Shown one piece after another: positions 36,167 to 45,817 of a DNA stretch of 64,000 nt. The position numbers were made by a program, and so were the translations under genes. The number at the start of each line of letters is the position of its first letter. The first letter of the stretch is position 1. A model generated the notes under the pieces. That model was given only the letters and a program-made list of their open reading frames with translations, was not told the origin of the DNA and searched no databases. Origin of the DNA: Triops longicaudatus (Eukaryota; Arthropoda; Branchiopoda; Notostraca; Triopsidae); NCBI GenBank assembly GCA_022885665.1, contig JAGQDJ010000202.1:124001-188000 (forward strand), written 5' to 3'.

Positions 36167-36450
36167 ATGCTGGAAGAACTGGCAACTGAGCATGTGAGTA
36201 AATACAGTGATCAATTCGAGTCAATTAATCCTGTGGAAGACGAAGCCAAAAATGCAAAACAAACTTACTTTAAACACCGGCAGTGCAACGGGTGAGTCAA
36301 TTATGTAATCAAGTTTAGGGCTCTTATTCAAAGACTGAACTAAATAATATTAAACGTCGGAGTAATTTTAGTTGCTTTATTTTTACTTTATCTCGTGGGA
36401 TAAGGCCGAAATGTGTACAGAAGTGTGACAAACATCTAATGAATATATAG
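36167..36450 (+). CDS. Candidate small cysteine-containing protein
   Basis: An exon from the acceptor at 36160 (TTTTTCTACAG) to donor CAACGG|GTGAGT at 36291 starts with ATG 36167. It joins in phase to 36372-36450 (acceptor GTAATTTTAG), giving 67 residues. The first part is charged and helical-looking (SKYSDQFESINPVEDEAKNA, YFKHRQ). The second has a CNGC pair and KCVQKC. A good donor at 36024 (CCAAAA|GTATGT) may end a 5' UTR exon, or an in-frame extension without ATG. The family is not recognised. The position, 570 bp from the ARL13B start on the opposite strand, would suit a shared promoter. Confidence 0.4.
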
Positions 36451-37719
36451 AACTCCCCCGTGCATTGCCAAAAGGTATAACATCCATTATTGTAGGATTT
36501 AAATCGCTAGCGCCAATTCCTTCCTTTTGAGAAGCCTGGTCAGCTGCATGATAACCATGACAGCTTTCAGCATCGCTTGGACCTGCCGCATGCACTGTAC
36601 GCGTTTTCCCCAAATTTTTTTTCTTCAGGATAGCACACGTCTGCCTTCAAAGATGTAGAGACAGCACTTGACCCACGTTCAGGCCTTTTTTTTAGAAGAC
36701 ATTTAACATTGCATTGCGTAAACTAAAAATTATTAGAATATTTTTCGAGTTCCTCGATCATTGCGTTAAGCAGATTTGGACCGATTTGAACTTGACCTGG
36801 ATTGAAGTCCGATTTAACACTATTTTGGAGGCTTTTTTAAGAATGGTTTGAACTTCAACTTAAAGCTAGGGGAAATCCAATTAAAATGAGAACCCATTTG
36901 AAAGGCGTGATTTAAGTTCTTTTAATCAGGACTCGACATTTTATTTGGCTGGCATTTCTATGAAAACAAGACTTGGAGTTGGATTTGCCAAGTCATGTAG
37001 GTTAATTAATGCAGTTCTACACTTAAACAATTTTTTATCTGAACCTGTAATTTGCCCCTTTCTTGCGCGGCTAATATATATCAAATGAAAATACAACGGC
37101 AACGAGAATGGCTCACGACGGGTAATACTACAAACATATAAGTGTATGTGTAATACAAGTGCATGTGTAAGTAGAGTCTTGTGCATGTAAAGTGTAGCTT
37201 AGCATATTCTGGAGCCTTTGTCGGGTTACAAAGTTGGTCAGACCAACTGCACTGGAACTAATGAGCCCCACTAAATGTTTTTAGAGTAACTTTTACGAGC
37301 AGTTAGTGCACTACCCTGTAATCAGAACTGTGTTTAAATTAAATCACACGCTCGTTGTAGAAAGAAAACATTTTCTTAAAGTGTTAGTACTGATAAAGTT
37401 GCTTTGGCAAACGAAGGGTCCTCTTTAAAATGTCTTTGAAATTGCTCGTTTAAACAATTACAAGGGTGGCTTCTTGCACGTAAATCTCGTTAAGTACTCG
37501 TGAAATGCGTAATGCGCTTATCCTTATTGTTTACTGCACACTTAGGAATAAAGCGTTGAGAACTATATCGATCAAGTATGTAATCCATGCGTGCCGTGCG
37601 CCGCGCGTGGGCGCACTCAATGGGGCACTCGCTGGTAGCGGACGGTGTGGGTTTCAGTATTATGACAGAATTGTCACTCGACGCACCCCGGTCTGGTGAT
37701 CTTTTATCCGTCTTGAATT
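36451..37719. other. Intergenic upstream of CYB5R4
   Basis: About 1.3 kb, AT-rich, with no supported gene. It should include the CYB5R4 promoter. Confidence 0.45.
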
Positions 37720-40643
37720 ATGCCGTGGGTTAAGTTGTGCTGCTTTGCTCGTTCCAAACCAGAAGATGAAAGCATGTCTCCCGAACATTCATTAACTCCT
37801 AGCTCAGAGCCAGAGACCGAACTTAGTAAGATTTTTAGTGTAACTTTTTACCGGTCTTAGAATTCGAAGAAAGTTTTCTATGAGTACTTTTTGAAGAGTT
37901 TTCTGAAAAGGTTGTGTATTGGTTCTGTAGAAAAAATATTATTCTTATTCTTCCTTTTCGAACCATCCGTAAAGGTAATATGAAATGTGGCAGGCTTTTT
38001 TAATTCTATCTACGTGAAGGAATTCGGTCTGCAATGTTGGAGATAACTTGGAAAAGGAATTCGATTAATTTACATTTTTGATTTTTTGGTGGATTAGGTA
38101 ACCCGCGAAATAAAACCGCTCTGAAGCCGGGAAGATCGTTGATGGATTGGGTTCGGCTAACGAACTCCGGCAAAGACTTGGCTGGAACTGGCGGCGTTTA
38201 TAAGGATGTGACCGTCAAAGAATTGTCGGAACACAACAAAAGGGAAGACGCGTGGATGGCTCTCAGAGGTCTTGTCTACAACGTGACACCTTATTTCGAG
38301 TTCCACCCAGGAGGTGAAGAAGAGTTATTAAAAGGCGTTGGGAAGGATGCTACTAGTCTCTTTGAACAAGTACATGGTTGGGTCAACCTCGAAAGTATGT
38401 TTAGAAAGTGTATAATTGGAAAACTCGTCCGTGAAACTGTTGTATTAAGTCCCGAAAAGCTGCCGACAAAAGCAGCGCCATCTGCACACTCACCTCACCT
38501 AGGTAATTTTGTTCTATACCTTTATGTCCGAGGTTACAAACATGATTAGCTTGGGAAGTCTTCTATTAGTATATAACTATAATAATAGTAGGGCGATAAT
38601 TGTAAAGAGAAAAAAATATTTGTCAATTTAAAACTACACTAAAAGTATAAAGTTTCAGGAGACAACTCTCAAAGACGACTACGTGGTAAACGATTTTATT
38701 CAGTCATTTCAAGTAAGCTGTTATATATTTTACCGTAAATTTCGACAATAAAGGTTTGGACTGTTATTTCCAGTGCATGTCTTCGAGATTTTCGCAGGGT
38801 ATTAACTGAGGAACGTAATGCGTTAAGCCACAATAAAGGAAGTTCCAAGCAACGTTCGATAAACGAGATTTAAAATCGACGTTACTGATACTGTTTTACC
38901 TTTTGCATTTGCAAATGTGATATGGATGTGAAGGTCGTAACATAATTTGATGTTTCTATTTCTGTTTTTTAGTCAAAAAGTTATCGCGGGACCGGATGGA
39001 AACTCCAGAAAATTTAACATTAGTTTTCTATGGTCGACGTAAGGACCTGAACAAAAAAGACTTATCAGTTTGCTTAGAAGGCAGAAGTATAACAATACGC
39101 GTATTACTCGATGCAAATGTGTACACATACAAGGCCCAATTACTCGGAGACGTGGCGTTGGTGAAGTGTGGAGTTGTGGAAGCTACCGGCAAGATTGAAG
39201 TTGTGTTAAGCAAACTCGAGTCTAAAATGTGGATACAATCCGTGGAAAATGAGTCGGAGTCAGTGATACCTGCCAGTGAGGAGCCAATCGTTTACCACAA
39301 ATTCCAGTTGGTTTCGAAAACACTTGTGACGCACAATGTCTGGTTCTTCACGTTTCAAATACCTGATCATCTAACAGTGAGTTTCCCTATTGGGTCTCAC
39401 GTCCATATTCGACTCCCTTTTGAAGGTAATTAGTATATGTTAGTGTGTTTGTGTAAACTTATATCTATAAATGCATTTTAGCAATCATAAAGAAAGAAGC
39501 CACCATTAAGCGCAGTTAAAAAATGTAGTTTCAATTTAGCCGTTTCTCAATCTAGCACATTCATTAGCAACCAATTAACGCAACAATCAGGGAAATTAAC
39601 GCAAACGAGCAAGCCCTCATTTTGCAACGATAAATGATCGCAGCACACGTTTTTTTTTAAGCGAACTAGACTTCAGAAAGTAATGACGTAACCTTTCAAG
39701 AGGTGTTTAGCCTCTGTTCTACTTTTAGATTGTCTTCATTATTTATTGTTTTATGAAGCATTTTGAATAACGAACATTATCCTATAAAAAATTCTGAGCT
39801 GTTTGAATTTTCGTTATTCACAAGTTCGGTCCGGAAACCTACTAGAGAAATTTCAGTTGAAAATCTTAACAGTTGTTCTTTTATCCTATTGTTTTCACTC
39901 AAATGTTGTGTTGTTTTTGTAGGGGGTTTCCTGTCAAGAAGATACACGCCAGTGAACGAGCATTTACAAGACGTAGAGGAGAGACAGGCTCTACTTCACT
40001 TTCTCATCAAAGTTTACGAAGACGGTCCTTTTACAGCTGCCTTGAATAAAGTTCCCATTAAGGAGTATGTAGAAATTAGTTATCCTGTAAAGACTATCGC
40101 CTCTGTCACTGTGGACAGTTGCCAAGATCTTATTCTTTTGGCCGCTGGTAGCGGCATTACCCCCATGGTAAACTTGCTGAAAGCGGTCCTTACTCGGAAG
40201 TCCACGTATGTTTGCCTACTTAATTTTAATCGGCATTTTATTTTTTTCTTAACTCCTTTTTTCGTTACTTAGTGTCGTCAAGTTGTTGTTCTTCAACAAA
40301 AGCGAACGAGACATCATATGGAAAGAACGATGGACAGACTTGGCCTCCCAAAAAGCTGATAGGTACGTATTTCATTCCACCGTCTTCAGAATAAGGAAAA
40401 AACAATAATCTAAACTGTATTTAACACAGGTTTTTCGTGACGCATGTTTTATCCGAACCTACCGTCGATTGGACCGGTGACAAAGGACGAGTTAACTCAT
40501 CCTTACTTAAAAGTTATATACCAGAAAATCGGAATGGAAGTTTGTTTTGTGTTTGTGGCCCTACAAACTTTACAAATGAAACTGTTAAATTGTTACAAGA
40601 GTTGGAAGTAGAGAGCAAACAAATATATGCCTTTGTTGGTTAA
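37720..40643 (+). CDS. CYB5R4: Cytochrome b5 reductase 4 (NCB5OR)
   Basis: A soluble flavohaemoprotein that passes electrons from NAD(P)H to haem; in mammals it supports fatty-acid desaturation and protects from stress. Exons 37720-37825, 38098-38502, 38973-39425, 39923-40205, 40273-40362 and 40430-40643 give 516 residues (human 521). After a short variable N-terminus, SLMDWVRLTNSGKDLAG leads into the cytochrome b5 domain with haem ligands in FHPGG and FEQVHGW. The CS (p23-like) domain starts at about residue 180 (NLTLVFYGRRKDL). The reductase domain has the FAD motif RRYTPV, the NAD(P)H motif AAGSGITPM and the late CGPTNF. All three domains are intact. It lies in tandem with CRYL1, 522 bp apart. 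Confidence 0.97.
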
Positions 40644-40861
40644 CATTTGGTTGCATATTTATAACGGAAGGTTCTGTTGTATTCGGCATTCTTTTCTCGT
40701 TTTCTCTCCTTCTCGTGACAACATCTTAATCTATTGTTAGCACCCTGTTTTCATTGCTCGTCAAGGTTCCGGGAGTAAAAAGGTTTTATTAAACTTGTAT
40801 GCGCTATCAGGCACCAGAAATGGCCGCGCTTAGAGAAGGTGGGGTGTAAGCTGAGTATAAT

Positions 40862-40872
40862 GGGGGGGGGGG
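40862..40872. repeat. G11 homopolymer
   Basis: A run of eleven G in the CYB5R4-CRYL1 spacer. Confidence 0.85.
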
Positions 40873-41165
40873 CAAGTTGGCTCAGGAACAGGGCGGCGGG
40901 TGGTTCATGTATAGCTAAGAGACCTGTGTTTTCCGTATCTTCGGACTCACTGGGAATGTATCGGAAAGCGAAACGGGTTGTGTGAGGAGTCCCATGCGTT
41001 CTCTTTTCACCCACTCAGGAGATTGCAGAAAGGATGGTTGTATAGACCGGGCCCAGAATCGTCCGATAGTTAGTAAACAAAAGGCAAACGGAGCTTGTGT
41101 GGAAAGAGAAACATTTCGTTTGCAGGTCTTATAGCTTCTATAATCAATACTAGATTCGATTGGAG

Positions 41166-42464
41166 ATGGCGGACGAAACACAGTCCAAAATTGCCATTGT
41201 TGGGAGGTAAGTTTGTCTCCTTATGCTTTTGATGTCTAAATTACCATGACAAATTCGATTTTGTTTCCTTTCTAGTGGTCTGATTGGGAAAAGTTGGGCC
41301 ATGCTTTTTGCTAGCGCTGGGTACAAAGTCTCCTTGTTTGACGTAGCGCAGGAACAGGTTGATAAAGCTCTGCAAGACATTGAACAGCAACTGAAAATGT
41401 TGGCCGAGAATAAGATGCTGAGAGGGACAATACCAGCTGATGAGCAACGACGTCTTATTACCGGTATGTCAATAGCAAAAAATCCAAATGAAGATGGCTC
41501 TTTGTTGCATTATTCTGATACCGAATTAGGGAGCTGTAGTTTAGAAGACTGTCTCAAAGACGCGATTTACCTTCAAGAATGCGTGCCTGAAAACTTGGAA
41601 CTCAAGAAATCTTTATTCCGACAGTTGGATGATGTCGTCACTAATTACGAAACGGTTTTAGCCAGTTCTACGAGTTGCATACAACCGTCAGAGTTCTCCC
41701 AGGGTTTGAAACATAAAGAGCAAGTTGTTGTCGCCCATCCAGTATGTCTTATCATTATGGCCGAGCACACTTCTCCCTGAGTATTATTGTTCTATACCTT
41801 ACAGTTTATGTGCGCATTACTGTCGTTCCTTAGGTGAACCCTCCTTATTACGTTCCGCTTGTCGAGATAGTTCCCGCTTCTTGGACGAGGCCAGATATTG
41901 TGCAGAAGACGAGGTCAATCATGGCAAAGATTGGCCAAGCTCCAGTTACTTTATCGAAAGAAATGCCTGGGTTTGCTCTCAATCGGATACAGTGAGTAGA
42001 AGAATATCGAAACTGATTACACTTCTAAGCCTTTAGCTCTTAGGTACGCAATTTTGAATGAATGCTGGCGACTAGTCCAAGATGGAGTTTTATCCGTTGA
42101 AGATGTAGATACTGTAATGAGCCAAGGCCTTGGTCCACGTTACGCCTTCATGGGTCCTTTGGAAACTGCCCACTTAAATGCAGAAGGTGATGTTCTTGCT
42201 AAGCAGTGACCAAAATGTTTAATATAGCTTTTACATCCCACAGGAATGAAAAACTATTGCGAGCGCTATGGAAACACTATCTACAATGTTAGCCAAACCT
42301 TTGGCCCCGTTCCACATATGAGTGGCACTATGGTTGAAGACGTGGAAGAACAACTGGTGCAAAAAGTGCCATTAGATAAGTTGCCTGAGCGTCGTGTGTG
42401 GAGAGATTTGCGTTTAGCAGCGTTGGCCAAACTGAAGAATGATTTGGACAAGGGCCGTCCTTAA
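41166..42464 (+). CDS. CRYL1: Lambda-crystallin homologue, L-gulonate 3-dehydrogenase
   Basis: CRYL1 oxidises L-gulonate with NAD+ in the uronate cycle. Exons 41166-41206, 41276-41463, 41530-41741, 41834-41991, 42044-42186 and 42244-42464 give 320 residues (human 319). The Rossmann glycine loop is VGSGLIGKSWAMLFASAG. Family motifs are LQECVPENLELKK, ASSTSC, the catalytic-region AHPVNPPYYVPLVEIVP, PGFALNRIQYAILNE, LGPRYAFMGPLETAHLN and SQTFGPVP. The intron 41464-41529 is 66 nt, stop-free and a multiple of three, so an uninterrupted frame runs through it. Homology (LITG|SCSLEDCLKDAIYLQEC) supports splicing. Confidence 0.97.
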
Positions 42465-43889
42465 CAAGTATTAGCCAGGGGAATTGTTAAGGGTTAGTTT
42501 TCGTTAGCAATTTGGGTAATTACAAAGCTTTTACATTGGGAGCCTCTATATTTTCGTTGGCCAAAGAAATAAAATGCAAGCGTTAGCATAAAGATGATAT
42601 TGTCAGATAACAGCATTTATACATTTACCTTCAGTTTTTATCTGTGCAGTCAGTTTTAGTACGCTAACACGACTCTCGAGATAAAACGCCCAAATACGGT
42701 CGAAGAATAAGGAACCTCTAGTCTTTTGCAAGCTTCCTAGTACCAGTTGTTTGCTTAAAAGAGAGAAGCTAGCACTCTTCAGTGATGTTTCGCTGTTTCC
42801 GTGATGCGGTATTGTCTCTCCTACATTGCTAGTAGAGAAACCTATTTGCATTTAGAGTGCATCCCGTGGATTATGAAATCGATCAAGATAAGCGTACCAA
42901 AGTTAAAGCGCCACACTGCACGCAAATGCAAATTTCAAAAGTCTGGATTAATGCACGGATGTTGCCGTGTCAAAATAAAAAAAAAAATATTTTTCCACGT
43001 CGGTCGTGTGATCACAATAATTTCTGCACGTAAATTAAGCGGGACTAATAACTATTTTCTTAGAAATATATAAAAACTACGAGTCACAAATTGTCAAGTT
43101 CTACCTTACTCTTTGACCTTAGCAGATTTTTATCACATCACGTCTTTACGTAGCACAAATTCTTTCGCCTGGCAAGCATTGAACACGATTTCTATTCTGC
43201 GCCATGTTGCGATCTTATACCCATTCACGCTGATTCGATAGCGGTCTGTTTCGAACTAGGCACCGTTAACGGTTGAAGAAACATATTTGGTGACACTTCG
43301 TTATTGACAGTATCCAGTGCCGGCGTTTTTGCTGAAACGAAGGTCACCATTACAGGTCCAGAACACGCTTTCTTTCCGCCGTTCCAGGACGAGAGAAGAT
43401 ATCTTCTCAAGTCATTTTTAATAGACAAAGATGAATAGTGGTGAGAAAAAAAAGAATAAGGCTTAACAGCAGCATGGTGAAGTTTGATTTGTTCGACTTC
43501 GACTGTGATAGACTAATGTCCAATATTTTATTTACAAGCAGTTTTGCTTTAAACCATGTCTGAAACTTACTTTGTGAGGATAATTTTGCAGAGCATTTTC
43601 AGTTAGCTTCACAAACTTCAAAATGACGAACAGCAAGATTTTTTTTAAAGGCTTATAAACCCCTAAAAATAAATTTTCATTTGTGATTATAGAAAGTCTG
43701 ACTGTGACCATTTAAATAATAAAAACCACGGAGTTTGTCAACGGTGACGCGGCTTTTTCAGGAAGCGAACCTATGTGGGTGTTCCTTGTTTATTGCAGCA
43801 GGACGTTCGTATATTGCGTGTTTTCATTGTTTTACCACGATGCCAACATGACGTTGATGTAGTATTTTTCTTATTTTTATATACCTTAG
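42465..43889. other. Intergenic downstream of CRYL1
   Basis: Contains the CRYL1 3' UTR and no supported gene. A plus-strand frame at 43775-44110 is mainly a shadow of the candidate exon at 43890. Confidence 0.45.
42568..42573 (+). terminator. Poly(A) signal of CRYL1
   Basis: AATAAA 104 nt after the stop codon on the coding strand. Confidence 0.6.
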
Positions 43890-44006
43890 TATGGCCAAGA
43901 TCTGGGCGAAGACTTCGAGAGGAAAAGCTCAGTGAAAACCCAGTCAGATTTAGATCGAGCCATAAAAGCGATCACTGTTTTGAATGCATTGTTACGCGTG
44001 GCTTGG
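43890..44006 (+). CDS. Orphan exon, possibly PB1-like
   Basis: A 39-codon frame lies between a pyrimidine-rich acceptor (ATATACCTTAG) and a donor (GCTTGG|GTGAAG), phase 0 at both ends. It reads YGQDLGEDFERK, then KTQSDLDRAIKAI and LLRV. This loosely resembles the second half of a PB1 domain such as that of MAP3K2/3 (FGQ..., then QDDLDKAI..., then LRILL). An in-frame upstream segment at 43799-43858 would need an implausible 31-nt intron. No kinase-domain exons were found downstream. It could be a gene relic or chance. Confidence 0.3.
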
Positions 44007-44929
44007 GTGAAGATGACTTGCGCCTATTCAGTTTCAGTTTTGTACATTTTTGGCGCACCTGGTCTATACAGGTTTATACAAGTGAAATTCTACTAGATTT
44101 CCTCAAGTAGTACAAGTCTCATAGTAACGTGATACTGCAACGGTCTGCATTTTGTGATAATACTATAATTAATTTGGTTTTCTCGGGAACGTGTTGTGAG
44201 ACATGCCTCTTCGTTTTGTTGAATCCTTCCTTTCCCCTTAAATCTTTCTGTCTCATATTACGTATTTAATTAGAATAATGCTATTTTTTTGTATAAAAAT
44301 TCTTTGAAATCTTATACTGAAATTGAATCTAGTTTATGGTATTCCGTTATAGTCACACTTTACAGTACAATTCGTTGTAGCGAAAAAGTTACCACAGCAG
44401 GGTTTTTAAGTTAAACTTGCCTAAACGAGTGATAGCTTCCTGTTTATTAAGGTATTATAGTACAGGACAATGGAAAGCTCTACAGCGCAACAGAAGTCGC
44501 AAATTCCTGTGACTTTTTTCGTAAACAAGCGGCGTTAACTGAGCTCAAAAAGCATGTCGGCGTGTTCCCAACATTTGTAACAACAAATACCGTCCTTTGT
44601 TTCGTTTCGCCTTTTGATTTAAAAAGAAACTGCAAATCGTTAGACCTGGACTTTTCTTTTATCCTACTTAGGACAGCGGATCTACAATCTTGAACCGCAA
44701 AACCTCTCAAGCTGACCATAACGAAAGGGATCTTACTAACCGAGAAACCCTCAGTATAATTAGTGTGCTATCACGTCCGTGGATGGACTTCTTGTAACCT
44801 CAAGGGGTCTTGCTTTTGAATGAGAGTATTTCAAACAAAACCGTTTGTGAGGCATAAAGCAATATAGCTAGATGATAACGTCATGAATACACGTGAGAAT
44901 TAAATTCTTTACGCAAGTTTTTGCCGCAG

Positions 44930-45174
44930 ACATAAAAAATGTAAGACTTTTTACGGATCGTCAAAATGTGCCAAAAATGAGAAGGAAGATGCGATCAGAA
45001 ATATTGACGAAGTAATGACCCCAGGTAAACAATCTTCAACAATGGAATAAACAATATTCTTTGACAGTTTGCCATTTCTGCACCAGTAGTAGTGCGGTTC
45101 ATTGTCTGTATAGCTGGATTTTAATCACTAGTGGCTGGAAGGTCCCCAATGTACGAGGACACGTAGCAAATTAA
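44930..45174 (+). CDS. Two orphan cysteine-containing exons
   Basis: Exon 44930-45024 has acceptor TTGCCGCAG and donor CCAG|GTAAAC. Exon 45068-45174 has acceptor CTTTGACAG. They join in phase 1 across a 43-nt gap, which is short for an intron. The product includes HKKCKTFYGSSKCAKNEKED, DEVMTPVCHFC and then a less convincing tail ending HVAN and a stop. The first exon requires a phase 2 partner upstream, so it does not splice directly from 43890-44006, which ends in phase 0. The family is not recognised. Confidence 0.3.
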
Positions 45175-45817
45175 ATTAACTTGGGCTACCTTACGTTGGC
45201 TTAGGATGCCAGTGGCCACGTGTGGCGACTGTACCACGAGGGCGTAGCGAATGGTAGTTTTGCAACAAGGTTGCGTGAAATTGTATAGGAGGTATGTTAT
45301 CTAGTGTGTTCTGTACTTAGTTTTTTGTTCAAATACGCCCTCTGAGTCACTTACTTTGTGACAAGGTGTCCATAGTTACTTACTCCGAACATAGCACGCG
45401 ATACAATTTATTTCGCAAATTAAGTGTACTGTAGCGAATTTTCTCTCCATTCGTCTCGCCTTTGATGACTTTTTTGTACAGTAATTAAGCGAAAATATCA
45501 TCCACCCCTGACATAGATTCATGCGTCTTTTTCTCACCGGTAATTTCAGCCTCTGTATGATTTAGCGTCGGGCGCGACACGGGACATTATTATCTTTAGA
45601 AGTTATTTTTATCCCTCCGAGCGAACAAAAAGTTGGAGTATAAAATTACATATTGTGTACGAAATTACACTTCACACGTCCATTGCAAGTTTTGCAACTA
45701 GGTCTGCAATTAAAGTTAATAAACCCTGCCCAGTACACGAAATTTATAAACCTAACTTGAAATCGCGTATATTTTGTACAACATTTTCATTTTACAACTC
45801 ACTTTCCTTTCACACCC
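45175..45817. other. Intergenic, 3' side of the MACPF gene
   Basis: About 640 bp that should include the 3' UTR of the minus-strand MACPF gene. Nothing else is supported. Confidence 0.45.
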
